A stretch of 64,000 nt of DNA, from the NCBI GenBank assembly GCA_902522865.1, contig CABYXC010000001.1, forward strand, positions 57,693-121,692. Direction: 5' to 3'. Shown here in pieces: positions 18,141 to 28,528 of the stretch. The notes beneath the pieces are model-generated. The model was not told where the DNA came from, searched no databases, and worked only from the letters and a program-made list of their open reading frames with translations. Positions within the stretch are counted from its first letter, which is position 1; every line of letters begins with the position of its first letter. Made by a program: the position numbers and the translations under genes. This DNA is from an uncultured Alphaproteobacteria bacterium (GTDB lineage Bacteria > Pseudomonadota > Alphaproteobacteria > HIMB59 > GCA-002718135).

Positions 18141-18896
18141 ATGGTAAAAAAAAGAATCATCCCATGCTTGGACGTTAAAGATGGAAGGGTTGTAAAGGGT
18201 ATCAATTTTTTAAATTTAATTGATGCAGGAGATCCTGTTGAACAAGCAAAACACTATTCTGATAATGGGGCTGATGAAATATGTTTTTTAGATATTAGCG
18301 CATCATTAGAAAATAGAGATACAATGATAAATGTAGTTAAAAAAACCGCAAACGAGGTTTTTATTCCCCTAACAGTTGGCGGTGGAATTTCATCAATAGA
18401 AAATATACAAGCCTTACTTAAAGCCGGTGCAGACAAAGTTTCTATAAATTCTGCAGCAATTAAAAATCCTAATATCATTAAAGAGGCTTCTGAATATTTT
18501 GGAAACCAATGCATTGTTGTGGCAGTTGATGCAAAAAAACACAATAATGATTGGTTTGTTTATTCTCATGGTGGGACTAAGAAAACTGATTTACTTGCTT
18601 TAAGCTGGATAGAAAAAGTTCAAGAACTAGGAGCTGGGGAAATTCTTTTAACATCAATGGACAAGGATGGCACAAAATCTGGCTTTGATAATGAGCTACT
18701 GGGTAAAGTATCAGAATTTATAAAGATACCAGTTATAGCTAGCGGGGGAGTTGGAACTCTAGATCATTTCTATGACGGTGTAGTTAAAGGTAAAGCTGAT
18801 GCATTATTAGCGGCCTCAGTCTTTCATTTTAATGAAATTAGCATTAAAGAAGTAAAGGAATACTTAAAAGGTAAAAATATAAGCATTAGAGATTAA
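18141..18896 (+). CDS. hisF: Imidazole glycerol phosphate synthase, cyclase subunit HisF
   Basis: HisF joins ammonia from HisH with PRFAR to make imidazole glycerol phosphate and AICAR. The 251-residue barrel shows [14 protein letters not shown] with catalytic Asp11, LTVGGGI, and VVAVDAKK with the second catalytic Asp. It sits between hisA and hisE. Confidence 0.97.
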   Translation: MVKKRIIPCLDVKDGRVVKGINFLNLIDAGDPVEQAKHYSDNGADEICFLDISASLENRDTMINVVKKTANEVFIPLTVGGGISSIENIQALLKAGADKVSINSAAIKNPNIIKEASEYFGNQCIVVAVDAKKHNNDWFVYSHGGTKKTDLLALSWIEKVQELGAGEILLTSMDKDGTKSGFDNELLGKVSEFIKIPVIASGGVGTLDHFYDGVVKGKADALLAASVFHFNEISIKEVKEYLKGKNISIRD

Positions 18897-18901
18897 ATTT
18901 T

Positions 18902-19174
18902 ATGAAAATTGAAGACTTAAATGAAATTATAAATAATAGAATACAAACAAGAAAAAAAAATTCGTATACCAATAAGTTATTAAAGTTAGGTCCAAAAAAA
19001 ATAGCTCAAAAATTTGGAGAGGAATCCTCAGAATTAATTATAGATTTTTTAAAAGGATCAAAAAAAAGAACTATAGAGGAAGCTGTGGATGTAATATACC
19101 ACCTTTTAATTTTATTAAAGTCAAAAAGAATTTCAATCAATGAAATTCACAAAGAGCTAGAAAAAAGAAAATAA
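18902..19174 (+). CDS. hisE: Phosphoribosyl-ATP pyrophosphatase HisE
   Basis: HisE removes pyrophosphate from phosphoribosyl-ATP. The 90-residue all-helical MazG-like protein has the metal-binding motifs EESSELIIDFL and EAVDVIYHLL. It is a stand-alone enzyme; the next-step enzyme HisI is encoded separately at 44046-44519. Confidence 0.95.
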   Translation: MKIEDLNEIINNRIQTRKKNSYTNKLLKLGPKKIAQKFGEESSELIIDFLKGSKKRTIEEAVDVIYHLLILLKSKRISINEIHKELEKRK

Positions 19175-19180
19175 GACACC

Positions 19181-19531
19181 ATGTATGATGAAAACAATAT
19201 CTTTGCAAAAATATTAAGAAAGGAAATACCTTGTGATAAAGTTTATGAAGATGAGTTTAGTTTATTTTTTAATGATATTAATCCCCAAGCTAAAATACAT
19301 ATTTTAGGTATACCAAAATTCCCTTGTACAACTTTTTCCGATTTTTTAAAAAATGCAGATGATCAAAATATCACGTCTTTTTTTAAAAGTGTTCAGTTCG
19401 TAATAAATGATATTAATATTGAAAACAAAGGTTATAGGCTGATAACAAACTCAGGAGAGGATGGTGGACAAGAGGTTCCACACTTTCATATTCATATTTT
19501 AGCTGGAGAAAAAATCGGAAGTTTAAGATAA
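19181..19531 (+). CDS. HIT family nucleotide-binding protein (HinT-like)
   Basis: The 116-residue protein has the histidine triad HFHIHIL near its C-terminus, preceded by EVP, as in Hint purine-nucleoside phosphoramidases. The start NIFAKILRKEIPCDKVYEDE is typical. It closes the his operon, where HIT genes are often found, and ends 1 bp from the convergent BON lipoprotein gene. Confidence 0.94.
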   Translation: MYDENNIFAKILRKEIPCDKVYEDEFSLFFNDINPQAKIHILGIPKFPCTTFSDFLKNADDQNITSFFKSVQFVINDINIENKGYRLITNSGEDGGQEVPHFHIHILAGEKIGSLR

Positions 19532-19532
19532 A

Positions 19533-20141
19533 TTATAGTTTCTCTCTTATAATAACATAATTAACAATTTCATTAACACCCTTTATGTTTTTAAGTGCAA
19601 CAGTCATTTCATCCAAAAGATCTGGGCGCGCTGTAATACCCGCTACATAAATTTTACCTTGGATAGTTTCAAAATTAAATGTAATTGCTTTTAACCCAAC
19701 AGTTTTAGCAGCTACGGCTCTTGCTTGTGTATTAATCCATAAATCACTAGCATAGTCTTTCAAGGTTGTTCTATTCCCAATTTCTATTTCATTTATAATT
19801 TCTTTAACACCTTCAACTTCCCAAACTAATCTTACTGCATCAATTCTAATTTCTTGATTATCAACAAGACCAGTTAATAAAATTCTACCTTCTAAAACAC
19901 TTGTATTTATATTTACAAAAAGATTGTTATCTGCATTAAGGAATTTTGCTGCAATATTTACTTTAATCGTTGCGTCATCAACCACTGTACCAAAAGACCT
20001 TTCTCCCTCAGCAACTACTAAAGCACTACCTCCCCCTGTAGCAAGTACGCTTGCTGGTGAACAACCATAATTAACAGATGCAAAAATCAGAAGTATTGGA
20101 ATAAATAAAATTTTAATTACTTTTTTAATTTTAACAGCCAT
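19533..20141 (-). CDS. BON-domain lipoprotein (DolP/YraP-like)
   Basis: A lipoprotein signal peptide with hydrophobic core ILFIPILLIFASV and lipobox Cys in NYGC (about residue 27) precedes two BON domains, at about 55-122 and 130-200. BON domains bind phospholipid; the E. coli homologue DolP helps maintain the outer membrane. It overlaps rsmI by 25 bp, and rsmI is divergent from an LpoA-like gene. This resembles the rsmI-lpoA-dolP grouping of E. coli. Confidence 0.85.
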   Translation of the reverse strand: MAVKIKKVIKILFIPILLIFASVNYGCSPASVLATGGGSALVVAEGERSFGTVVDDATIKVNIAAKFLNADNNLFVNINTSVLEGRILLTGLVDNQEIRIDAVRLVWEVEGVKEIINEIEIGNRTTLKDYASDLWINTQARAVAAKTVGLKAITFNFETIQGKIYVAGITARPDLLDEMTVALKNIKGVNEIVNYVIIREKL

Positions 20142-20959
20142 TTGTAAATTTTGTTTTTATTAATTTTTGTAAATTTATGTACTATTTCGACGACGTCGGT
20201 CAAAGAAAATTTTGAAGCCATTTTTTTTAATTCTTTACTATATAAATCAATATTATCAAAATCTTGCTTTTTTGATGTTTGTATATCGATAACAGCAACA
20301 AACTCTCCTTTAATATTTTCTTTATGTTCTAGTATCTTATCTTTCACATTGATTGGAGTTCCTCTAAAAATGAACTCATTTACCTTTGTAAGTTCTTTAC
20401 ATATTGAAATTGAGCTATTAGCTATAATTTTTTCTAGGCAATCTAAAAAATCAATTAATTTATGACTTGAGACAAAAAGTATAGAAGTCCTGTTTTCTTG
20501 AGAAATATTTTTACAAAGATCTTCCATCTTTTTTTTAGATTTTGGAACAAACCCAAAAAAAGCAAATTCTGATATTGGTAATCCAGATAACTGTAAACTC
20601 GATATAATTGACGAGGGGCCAGGTACAGATGTAACTCTAATATTATTTGCAATACAATATTGTACTAAATTATATCCAGGATCTGAAATAAGTGGCGATC
20701 CTGCGTCAGAAATTAGAACACAATTTTTATTTTTTAATACTACTTTAATCTGATTTATAATTTTATGCTCATTATAATCGTGTAAAGCTATTAATTTCTT
20801 TTTAATGCCTAATTTATTTAGTAGCTTAAGTGAGTGTTTAGGATTTTCACAAATAATAATATCACATTCTCCAAGAACTCTTACGGCCCTGTAGGTTATG
20901 TCATCTAAATTGCCAATAGGTGTCGCTACAATTGAGAGACCATTAATAATATTATCCAT
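20117..20959 (-). CDS. rsmI: 16S rRNA 2'-O-ribose methyltransferase RsmI
   Basis: RsmI methylates the 2'-OH of C1402 in 16S rRNA using SAM. The 280-residue protein has the family markers SIVATPIGNLDDITYRA near the start and LISDAGSPLISDPGY, then VTSVPGPSS. It shows the tetrapyrrole-methylase fold. Its ATG at 20959 lies inside the 5' part of the divergent LpoA-like gene, giving a 62-bp head-to-head overlap. Confidence 0.96.
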   Translation of the reverse strand: MDNIINGLSIVATPIGNLDDITYRAVRVLGECDIIICENPKHSLKLLNKLGIKKKLIALHDYNEHKIINQIKVVLKNKNCVLISDAGSPLISDPGYNLVQYCIANNIRVTSVPGPSSIISSLQLSGLPISEFAFFGFVPKSKKKMEDLCKNISQENRTSILFVSSHKLIDFLDCLEKIIANSSISICKELTKVNEFIFRGTPINVKDKILEHKENIKGEFVAVIDIQTSKKQDFDNIDLYSKELKKMASKFSLTDVVEIVHKFTKINKNKIYKWLLKLKK

Positions 20960-22226
20960 AATTTATATATCTATATTTATAATTTCATGTACTCCAGCAA
21001 ATTTATCTAGACAAGATACAAAAAATACTCAAGAAACAACTATTTCTGAAAAATCAATTGAAAATAAACATGAAAAAAAAGCAATTGAAAAAAAAGAAGG
21101 CGAACAAGATAAGCTGAATAAGACTTTAGATGATGTTGTCTTAGATAAAACAATTGTTGCTTTATTTGCAAAAGATGACGAGGAAAAAACTACAAAACAA
21201 TTCTTGAATACCTATGAGTTGGGAATTTATAATCTTGGTATAAGTGATGTTGTTATACAAATCGAATTTTTTGAAAATGAAAATGAGCTAAAAAAAATTA
21301 TAGAAAAAAATTTATTACCTGGAAGAATTTTTCTAGGTCCAATACAATCTAAGTATGCAAAGTTTTTAGATAACTATTGTGCTGATGAAGTAATATTTTT
21401 TTCATACTCCTCTAAATCTTCTTTAGCAAAAGATTGTGTTTATTTAATAAATTTTTTTCCACAAAATGAACTTTCACAACTTATGTTATATTTAGACGAT
21501 GATGCAAGAGTAGCCCTTCTTTATCCTGAGAATGAATATGGATATTTAATAAATAGTTTTATAGATGATATAATTTTTCAAAGCCCAGCAATTTTAGTCA
21601 ACAGATCTTCTTATAAGAAAGACCTATCAAATGTAAGAGAATCAATAAAAGAACTGGGAAAATATGAATTGAGAAAATATGAATTGAATAGACAAAAACA
21701 AATTTTATCCTCTAAACAAGATAAAAAATCAAAAAAAAGATTAAAAAAATTAGAAAGATTTAAAACGACAAGTGACTATGATTTTACACATATATTAATT
21801 GCTGATTATGGATTGAACTTGTTACAGGTTGCGCCTCTTCTCCCTTATTACGATATAGATCCTAATATTGTAAAGTTTATGGGCACTGGAGTAATCGATG
21901 ATAAAACTTTCTTTTATGAACCATCACTACAAGGCGCAATCTTTCCAGGGATTCCTGAAACAAGAAGAATAAACTTAATTAATAATTATAAGGAAATATA
22001 TGATGAAGATTTTTTAAGAATTTCAACACTTCCATACGATTTAATAGGATTAATAAATTTTATTTATTCAAAAGAAAATAAAATTAGTGATGTAATAAAA
22101 CTACTAAATAATCCAAATAAAAAATTTAACGGTGTTGATGGAAATTTTTATTTTAAAAATAATATGATCGAAAGAGATCTTAATATATTAAAAATAAATA
22201 ACGGAAGTTCTCTTGTAATTAATTAG
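20898..22226 (+). CDS. LpoA-like lipoprotein (penicillin-binding protein activator)
   Basis: The 442-residue product has a signal segment PLIILSIIYISIFIISC with a candidate lipobox Cys at about 31, a charged low-complexity linker to about residue 80, then a type I periplasmic-binding fold like that of LpoA (VALLYPENEYGYLINSFI; YDFTHILIADYG; FMGTGVIDDKTFF). LpoA proteins activate penicillin-binding proteins from the outer membrane. The start is uncertain: ATG 20898 or TTG 20910, both inside the divergent rsmI. It ends in an 8-bp overlap with convergent rdgB. Confidence 0.72.
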   Translation: MSSKLPIGVATIERPLIILSIIYISIFIISCTPANLSRQDTKNTQETTISEKSIENKHEKKAIEKKEGEQDKLNKTLDDVVLDKTIVALFAKDDEEKTTKQFLNTYELGIYNLGISDVVIQIEFFENENELKKIIEKNLLPGRIFLGPIQSKYAKFLDNYCADEVIFFSYSSKSSLAKDCVYLINFFPQNELSQLMLYLDDDARVALLYPENEYGYLINSFIDDIIFQSPAILVNRSSYKKDLSNVRESIKELGKYELRKYELNRQKQILSSKQDKKSKKRLKKLERFKTTSDYDFTHILIADYGLNLLQVAPLLPYYDIDPNIVKFMGTGVIDDKTFFYEPSLQGAIFPGIPETRRINLINNYKEIYDEDFLRISTLPYDLIGLINFIYSKENKISDVIKLLNNPNKKFNGVDGNFYFKNNMIERDLNILKINNGSSLVIN

Positions 22227-22800
22227 TTAAAAAGTTAATCAATTTTGTTACTGCTATGGACCTGTGGCTAATTTTATTTTTTTCTCTAGTCCTTAATTCA
22301 GCTAATGTTTTGTTATAATTTCTAGGAATAAAAATTGGATCATAACCAAAACCAAATCTACCCGTAGCTTTTTCAGAAATTTTTCCATCAATTTTACCAT
22401 TAAATATTAGGTTTTGATTATCTTTAACTGTTAGGCTTATTGAAGTTTTAAAGTAAGCATTTTGTTTATTATTTTTTTTAGTACTTTTAATAATACTTTC
22501 AAAACAATCCTTATTGCTTTTGAAGTTATTTAAAAATCTTTTTGAAAGAACGCCCGGTTTCCAATTTAAGCTTTCAATGCATATTCCTGAGTCATCGGCA
22601 AAACAAGGAATGCTAGTTTTATTAAATCCATAGTCTGATTTTATTTTTGCATTTTCCTCGAAAGTTTGGCCGTTTTCCACTGGCTCTTCACTTATTTCTA
22701 GATCATTTAATGAAAGAAGTTCTAGATTAAAATTGTTAAATATTTTTTTAATTTCAATTATTTTATTTTTATTGTTCGAAAAAAATAATAATTGCCTCAA
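22219..22800 (-). CDS. rdgB: XTP/dITP pyrophosphatase RdgB
   Basis: RdgB removes deaminated purine nucleotides (dITP, XTP) from the nucleotide pool. The 193-residue protein has SNNKNKIIEIKKIF, FADDSGICIESLNWKPGVLS with the catalytic Asp, and the C-terminal GFGYDPIFIP and KISHRS signatures. It is co-directional with rph, starting 1 bp after it; the rph-rdgB order is typical of alphaproteobacteria. Confidence 0.96.
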   Translation of the reverse strand: MRQLLFFSNNKNKIIEIKKIFNNFNLELLSLNDLEISEEPVENGQTFEENAKIKSDYGFNKTSIPCFADDSGICIESLNWKPGVLSKRFLNNFKSNKDCFESIIKSTKKNNKQNAYFKTSISLTVKDNQNLIFNGKIDGKISEKATGRFGFGYDPIFIPRNYNKTLAELRTREKNKISHRSIAVTKLINFLTN

Positions 22801-22801
22801 T

Positions 22802-23512
22802 TTATTTCAAAGCCTCTTTTTGTTTAGAAATTATCTCTTTAACTCCAATTTTTGCAAGCGAAAACATTTCTGTAAACTGAGCATCATTGAAAAAAAATTC
22901 CTCCCCCGTAACCTGTATCTCAGATATTTCATCTGAATCACAAATCACAAAATTTGCATCTACTTGAGCATCTGAGTCTTCCTTGTAATCCAAGTCTAAT
23001 ATTGCTTTATTTTCAACTATACCAGTTGAGACCGCACCTATAAAGTTTTTGATAATTGGTTTTTGGAGATTATAATTTTTCTTCAATTTTTCTATTGCTA
23101 GATATAAAGAAATAAAACCCCCACTTATTGAAGCAGTTCTTGTTCCACCATCTGCTTGAATTACATCACAGTCTATTTTTATTTGACGCTCTCCAAGATT
23201 TGAAAGATCTACAATTGACCTTAAGCTGCGCCCAATTAACCTTTGTATTTCTTGTGTTCTGCCTGACTGCTTTCCTTTTGCTGCTTCTCTATCCATTCTT
23301 GTATTTGTAGACCTTGGCAGCATGCCGTATTCTGCTGTGACCCAACCTTTTCCAGTATTCTTTAACCAATGAGGAACTTTTTCATCAATTGTCGCAAGAC
23401 AAAGTACATGAGTATTTCCAAATTTTACTAAACACGAACCATCAGCATGAATGTTAACATTTTTCTCAAATGAAATTTCACGCATTTGATTGAAGGATCT
23501 ATCTTTTCTCAT
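22802..23512 (-). CDS. rph: Ribonuclease PH
   Basis: RNase PH is a phosphate-dependent 3' exonuclease that trims tRNA precursors. The 236-residue protein carries GKGWVTAEYGMLPRSTNTR, the phosphate-binding arginine in GRTQEIQRLIGRSLR and DCDVIQADGGTRTASISG. It is divergent from hrcA, with 47 bp between start codons. Confidence 0.97.
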   Translation of the reverse strand: MRKDRSFNQMREISFEKNVNIHADGSCLVKFGNTHVLCLATIDEKVPHWLKNTGKGWVTAEYGMLPRSTNTRMDREAAKGKQSGRTQEIQRLIGRSLRSIVDLSNLGERQIKIDCDVIQADGGTRTASISGGFISLYLAIEKLKKNYNLQKPIIKNFIGAVSTGIVENKAILDLDYKEDSDAQVDANFVICDSDEISEIQVTGEEFFFNDAQFTEMFSLAKIGVKEIISKQKEALK

Positions 23513-23559
23513 TTAAATTTAATAATAGTAGATAAATAATATTTTTAAATAAAATTCTT

Positions 23560-24606
23560 ATGTCCGATAATGTATATGCACAAATTAATGAAAGATCGAA
23601 ATTAATTTTCAAAAAATTAGTTGAGTCATATCTTGAGACTGGGTCTCCAGCAGGATCAGAAACAATTATGAAGATGGGGGGATTAAATCTTTCCTCAGCA
23701 TCAATTAGATCCATTTTATCTAATTTACAAAAAGAAGGGCTACTGTATGCTCCGCATAGATCGGCAGGAAGAATGCCTACTGAAAAAGGCATGAGATTTT
23801 TTGTTGATGGACTTTTAGAATTTGGCAGGATATCTAAAATAGATAAAGAAAATATTAAACAACAGTGTTTAACTAAAGGCAAATCTTATGAGGAGGTTCT
23901 CGATGTTGCTTCTAAGGCTATTTCAGGATTATCAAGTTATGCGGGAATAGTTATTGCCCCAAAATTTCAAAAAAACTTAAAACATGTTGAATTCATAAGA
24001 CTTAATAATACTCAATTAATGCTTATTCTTGCTTATGAGAACGGAGAAGTAGAAAATCGTATCATAGAAGATAATGGAAAATATAATAGTTCATTATTAA
24101 TACAGGCATCAAACTACCTTACGTCAAAGTTTAACAATAAAAATATTTCTCAAATTAAAAGATTAATACAAACAGAAATAAAAAATTCACAAAATGAGCT
24201 AGAGTCAATTTCTTCCAAATTAATTCAACAAGGTATTATTCAAACTCAGCCCAACAGCAAAAATCCTTATATTTTTCTTCATGGTCAATCAAATTTACTT
24301 AAAGATGAAATAGTTTCAAAAGATTTAGATCAAATCCGAAATCTTTTTGATGAAATTGAGAAAAAATCAAGTTTTGTAGATATATTAGAAACTGCAGGAA
24401 AAGCAAAAGGGGTTCAAATTTTTATTGGATCTAAAAATTTTTTGTTTAAACACTCTGGTCTTTCTATGGTAATGGCCCCATATAAAAATAATGAACAAGA
24501 AATTATAGGAGCTATTGGAGTGGTTGGCCCAACCAGATTAAATTACTCTAAAATTGTTCCACTTGTTGATTATACATCTAAAATTATTGGAAAGGTGATT
24601 GATTAA
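23560..24606 (+). CDS. hrcA: Heat-inducible transcription repressor HrcA
   Basis: HrcA represses chaperone operons by binding the CIRCE element. The 348-residue protein has an N-terminal winged helix (LVESYLETGSPAGSETI; SSASIRSILSNLQKEGLL; HRSAGRMPTEKGMRFFVD) and the C-terminal GAF-like region ending in GAIGVVGPTRLNYSKIVPLVDYTS. It overlaps grpE by 1 bp. I found no CIRCE inverted repeat upstream of hrcA or dnaK, so its targets probably lie elsewhere (for example groESL). Confidence 0.95.
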   Translation: MSDNVYAQINERSKLIFKKLVESYLETGSPAGSETIMKMGGLNLSSASIRSILSNLQKEGLLYAPHRSAGRMPTEKGMRFFVDGLLEFGRISKIDKENIKQQCLTKGKSYEEVLDVASKAISGLSSYAGIVIAPKFQKNLKHVEFIRLNNTQLMLILAYENGEVENRIIEDNGKYNSSLLIQASNYLTSKFNNKNISQIKRLIQTEIKNSQNELESISSKLIQQGIIQTQPNSKNPYIFLHGQSNLLKDEIVSKDLDQIRNLFDEIEKKSSFVDILETAGKAKGVQIFIGSKNFLFKHSGLSMVMAPYKNNEQEIIGAIGVVGPTRLNYSKIVPLVDYTSKIIGKVID

Positions 24607-25268
24607 TGGTTGAAAAAAAAGAAAAAGATAACCAACAAGAAGAAGTTAAAGAACCTGATTCTGAGAATGTTGAAAACGAAGAAGATAATAATGATAGTCA
24701 AGAAAACACAGACTCAGAAGAGACAACTGAAGATGAAAATATAGAAGAAGATAGTTTAGAAAAGGAAATAGAAACACTAAAAGAAGAAAAAATTCGGTTA
24801 CTCGCGGAAATGGAAAACCTTAGAAAAAGATTTGAACGAGAAAAAATTGAAACGATAAAGTTTGGCAGCATAAATTTAGCAAGAGATATTTTATCGCCAG
24901 GAGATAATCTAGAAAGAGCGCTAGACGCATTACCAGAAGATGAAAATCATCCAGAAAGTATAAAAAATCTTATTGATGGTTTAAAAATGGTTCTTAAAGA
25001 ATACAAAAGTACTCTTGAAAAACATGGAGTCAAAAAAATTGAAACTTTAAATCAAAAATTTGATCATAACTTTCATCAGGCAATGATGGAAGTTGAAAAT
25101 AATGATGTGGAAGAAGGAACAGTAGTACAAGAAGTTCAATCTGGCTATACAATGCATGACCGATTACTCAGAGCAGCAATGGTTGGAGTTTCCAAAAAAC
25201 CAGTCGCTAAAACAGAAGAACCTACAGAAGAAAAAGAAGAAGACAATCCTGAAAATGAGAGTAAATAA
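24606..25268 (+). CDS. grpE: GrpE nucleotide exchange factor
   Basis: GrpE releases ADP from DnaK. The first 50 residues are strongly acidic and probably disordered, followed by a long coiled coil (EKEIETLKEEKIRLLAEMEN) and the beta domain with KFDHNFHQAMMEVEN and VVQEVQSGYTMHDRLLRAAMVGVSK. The 220-residue length is at the high end because of acidic N- and C-terminal tails. It is coupled to hrcA and precedes dnaK. Confidence 0.96.
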   Translation: MVEKKEKDNQQEEVKEPDSENVENEEDNNDSQENTDSEETTEDENIEEDSLEKEIETLKEEKIRLLAEMENLRKRFEREKIETIKFGSINLARDILSPGDNLERALDALPEDENHPESIKNLIDGLKMVLKEYKSTLEKHGVKKIETLNQKFDHNFHQAMMEVENNDVEEGTVVQEVQSGYTMHDRLLRAAMVGVSKKPVAKTEEPTEEKEEDNPENESK

Positions 25269-25322
25269 AAGTCATAAAAAGCACTAAATTACTTGATTTT
25301 TTTAATATAAATCGGGAAGATC

Positions 25323-25351
25323 CTTGTATTTTAAAACTTTTTTCCCATATC
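25323..25351 (+). promoter_or_regulatory. RpoH (sigma-32) promoter of dnaK
   Basis: CTTGTA (25323-25328) and CCCATATC (25344-25351) are separated by 15 nt and match the sigma-32 consensus. Transcription would start near 25357 and give a leader of about 46 nt, which contains the Shine-Dalgarno sequence AGAGGA before dnaK. Confidence 0.8.
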
Positions 25352-25402
25352 TAATGTAGCCAATGTTGATTGGTAAATAATTAAGTAAAGAGGACATAAA
25401 AT

Positions 25403-27325
25403 ATGGCAAAAGTAATTGGTATTGATTTAGGTACTACAAACTCCTGCGTTGCAGTAATGGACGGTAAGGAAGCAAAAGTAATTGAAAACTCTGAAGGCGG
25501 AAGAACTACACCTTCAATGGTAGCATTCAGTGACACAAAAGAAAAACTTGTTGGACAATCAGCTAAAAGACAAGCAGTAACTAATTCTGAGAATACTTTA
25601 TTTGCCATAAAAAGATTAATCGGAAGAACGTTTGAGGATGAAGCTGTTAAGTCTGACAGCGGACTAGTACCTTATAAAATAGTAAAAGGTGATAACGGTG
25701 ATGCTTGGGTAGAAGCACGCGGCGATAAATATAGTCCAAGTCAAATTAGTGCATTTATTTTACAAAAAATGAAAGAGACCGCGGAGTCTTATTTGGGAGA
25801 TACTGTTACACAAGCAGTTATAACAGTTCCTGCATATTTTAATGATGCTCAAAGACAAGCAACAAAAGATGCTGGAAAAATAGCTGGACTAGAAGTTTTA
25901 AGAATTATTAACGAGCCTACTGCTGCAGCGTTAGCATATGGTTTAGATAAAAAGAAAACTGGTACTGTTGCTGTTTATGATCTTGGTGGAGGTACATTTG
26001 ATATTTCTATCTTAGAAATTGGTGACGGTGTTTTTGAAGTTAAATCAACAAATGGTGATACGCATCTTGGTGGTGAAGATTTTGATCTTAAAATTATTGA
26101 TTATCTTGCTGACGAATTCAAAAAAGATAATGGTATTGATTTACGTTCAGATAAACTTGCCCTACAACGTTTGAAAGAGGCTGCTGAGAAAGCAAAAATT
26201 GAATTATCAAGTTCAACTGAAACAGAAGTTAACTTACCATTCATAACAGCTGATCAATCTGGTCCTAAACATTTAACGATTAAGTTATCGAGAGCAAAAC
26301 TTGAAGCTATCGTAGGCGAACTTTTAAACCAAAGTTTAAAACCTTGCGAAATGGCACTTAAAGATGCTGGTTTACAAGCTGCAGAAATCGATGATGTTAT
26401 TTTAGTTGGTGGTATGACAAGAATGCCTAAAGTAACGGAGATAGTAAAAAATTTCTTTGGTAAAGAGCCTAATAAAGGCGTTAACCCCGATGAAGTAGTT
26501 GCATCTGGTGCTGCTATTCAAGCAGGCGTATTACAAGGTGATGTCAAAGATGTTTTATTACTTGATGTTACACCTTTATCACTTGGTATTGAAACACTTG
26601 GCGGTGTATTTACAAAACTTATTGATAAAAACACAACTATCCCAACAAAGAAGAGCCAGGTATTTTCTACCGCTGAAGATAATCAGAGCGCAGTAACAAT
26701 TAGAGTATTTCAAGGTGAAAGAGAAATGGCAGCTGATAACAAATTATTAGGCCAGTTTGATTTAGTAGGAATCCCACCTGCTGCAAGAGGAATGCCACAA
26801 ATTGAAGTAACTTTTGATATCGATGCAAATGGTATTGTAAACGTTTCGGCTAAAGACAAATCAACTGGTAAAGAACAACAAATCAAAATCCAGGCTTCTG
26901 GTGGATTATCAGATGAAGAGATTGAAAAAATGGTCAAAGAAGCAGAAGAAAATGCCGAAGCTGACAAAAAGAAAAGAGAAGCTGTTGATACTAGAAACCA
27001 TGCTGATAGTTTAATTAATGAAACTGAAAAGAACTTAAAAGAGCACGGAGATAAAATTCCTGAAGCTGATAGAAATAAAATCACAGAAGATATTGAAGAG
27101 CTTAAGAAAGTTAAAGACGGTGAGGATTTAGAAGCTATAAAATCTAAAACTGAAGCACTTGTTCAGTCATCTCTTAAAATGGGTGAAGCAATTTATAAAC
27201 AAAACCCACAAGGTGCTGCACCTCAACCTGATCCATCTGGTGCTGAACCATCAGCTGATAATACAAAAGATGAAAAGGTTGTAGATGCAGAATTTGAAGA
27301 AGTAGACGAAGATAAAAAAGATTAA
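25403..27325 (+). CDS. dnaK: Chaperone DnaK (Hsp70)
   Basis: DnaK binds exposed hydrophobic peptide segments in an ATP-dependent cycle with DnaJ and GrpE. The 640 residues show [16 protein letters not shown] at the N-terminus, the ATPase signatures [14 protein letters not shown] and [12 protein letters not shown], the substrate-binding domain, and the C-terminal [15 protein letters not shown] tail. Its codon usage looks richer in G and C than its neighbours, as often seen for a highly expressed gene. An RpoH promoter and the Shine-Dalgarno sequence AGAGGA lie upstream. Confidence 0.99.
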   Translation: MAKVIGIDLGTTNSCVAVMDGKEAKVIENSEGGRTTPSMVAFSDTKEKLVGQSAKRQAVTNSENTLFAIKRLIGRTFEDEAVKSDSGLVPYKIVKGDNGDAWVEARGDKYSPSQISAFILQKMKETAESYLGDTVTQAVITVPAYFNDAQRQATKDAGKIAGLEVLRIINEPTAAALAYGLDKKKTGTVAVYDLGGGTFDISILEIGDGVFEVKSTNGDTHLGGEDFDLKIIDYLADEFKKDNGIDLRSDKLALQRLKEAAEKAKIELSSSTETEVNLPFITADQSGPKHLTIKLSRAKLEAIVGELLNQSLKPCEMALKDAGLQAAEIDDVILVGGMTRMPKVTEIVKNFFGKEPNKGVNPDEVVASGAAIQAGVLQGDVKDVLLLDVTPLSLGIETLGGVFTKLIDKNTTIPTKKSQVFSTAEDNQSAVTIRVFQGEREMAADNKLLGQFDLVGIPPAARGMPQIEVTFDIDANGIVNVSAKDKSTGKEQQIKIQASGGLSDEEIEKMVKEAEENAEADKKKREAVDTRNHADSLINETEKNLKEHGDKIPEADRNKITEDIEELKKVKDGEDLEAIKSKTEALVQSSLKMGEAIYKQNPQGAAPQPDPSGAEPSADNTKDEKVVDAEFEEVDEDKKD

Positions 27326-27353
27326 CGCTCCATAATTTTTATAAGGAGGAGAT

Positions 27354-28487
27354 GTGGCTGATAAAGATTTCTATGAGATACTAGGTGTTCAACGAAATGC
27401 CAGTGAAGATGAAATAAAAAAAGCTTATAGAAAACAAGCCATGAAATATCATCCTGATCGCAACAAGGATGACAAAACAGCTGAAAGAAAATTCAAAGAA
27501 GCAGCTGCTGCTTACGAAGTTCTAAAAGATTCAGAAAAAAGATCAGCTTATGATCAATATGGACATGACGCTTTCAAACAAGGTGGAATGGGTGGAGCTC
27601 AAGGCTTTGGAGATTTTTCAGGGGGCTTTTCTGATATCTTTGAAGAGTTCTTTGGTGGGGGTTTTGGAGGACAATCATCAAGAAGACGAGGACCTCAAAG
27701 AGGAAGTGATCTTCGTTATAATATGTCCGTTTCACTATTTGAAGCTTTCACTGGAAAGAAACCACAAATAAGAATACCTACATACGTTGGCTGTGATGCT
27801 TGTGCAGCAACTGGAAGTGCAGATAAATCTGGACCAAGTACTTGTTCTACTTGTGGTGGAGCAGGAAAAGTTCGATCTCAACAAGGATTCTTTTCAATTG
27901 AAAGACCATGCCCTACATGTGGTGGAGAAGGTTCAAGTATAAAAAATCCATGTCTTAAATGTTCAGGAACAGGGAATATAAAAAAGCAAAAAACAATTTC
28001 TGTTACTATTCCTGCTGGTGTTGATACAGGCACAAGAATTCGAATAGCCGGTGAAGGTGAGCCTGGTGAAAGAGGTGCTGGAAATGGGGATCTATATATT
28101 TTTGTTGAAGTTCAAAAGGACAAACTCTTTGAAAGAGAAGAAGAAAATTTATTTTGTGAAATACCAATTTCAATCACTACTGCTATTTTAGGTGGCGAAA
28201 TAGAGGTTCCAACCATTGAAGGAAAAAAAGCTAGACTTAATATTCCAGCGGGAACTCAATCTGAGACACAATTTAGACTTCGCGGCAAAGGAATGAGTAT
28301 ACTTCGACAAAGTAGAAGGGGTGATATGTATGTGCAGGCAAATGTTGAAATACCAGTTAACCTAAATAGCAAACAAAAAGATATTTTGAGAGAGTTCGAA
28401 AATGAAGGAGGAACCTCAAAAAAACACAGTCCAAAATCACAAGGTTTTTTCTCAAAATTAAAAGAAGTCTGGGAAGATTTAACTTAA
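27354..28487 (+). CDS. dnaJ: Co-chaperone DnaJ (Hsp40)
   Basis: DnaJ stimulates DnaK ATPase and delivers substrates. The J domain carries HPDRNKD at about 32-38, then a Gly/Phe-rich region, four zinc-binding repeats and the C-terminal peptide-binding domain. The first repeat is degenerate (CDACAATGS), while the others are [16 protein letters not shown] and CLKCSGTG. The start is a GTG at 27354 with a strong AGGAGGA Shine-Dalgarno 5 bp upstream. It is 28 bp after dnaK and clearly in its operon. Confidence 0.98.
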   Translation: MADKDFYEILGVQRNASEDEIKKAYRKQAMKYHPDRNKDDKTAERKFKEAAAAYEVLKDSEKRSAYDQYGHDAFKQGGMGGAQGFGDFSGGFSDIFEEFFGGGFGGQSSRRRGPQRGSDLRYNMSVSLFEAFTGKKPQIRIPTYVGCDACAATGSADKSGPSTCSTCGGAGKVRSQQGFFSIERPCPTCGGEGSSIKNPCLKCSGTGNIKKQKTISVTIPAGVDTGTRIRIAGEGEPGERGAGNGDLYIFVEVQKDKLFEREEENLFCEIPISITTAILGGEIEVPTIEGKKARLNIPAGTQSETQFRLRGKGMSILRQSRRGDMYVQANVEIPVNLNSKQKDILREFENEGGTSKKHSPKSQGFFSKLKEVWEDLT

Positions 28488-28528
28488 TTTCTTTTCAACT
28501 TACAATCACCAAAGTATAAGAAGTTTTT

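Noticed and set aside
25269..25402. Possible CIRCE operator (AGCACTAAATT) upstream of dnaK
   Set aside because: Only a partial half-site is present and there is no matching GAGTGCT arm at the 9-nt spacing.
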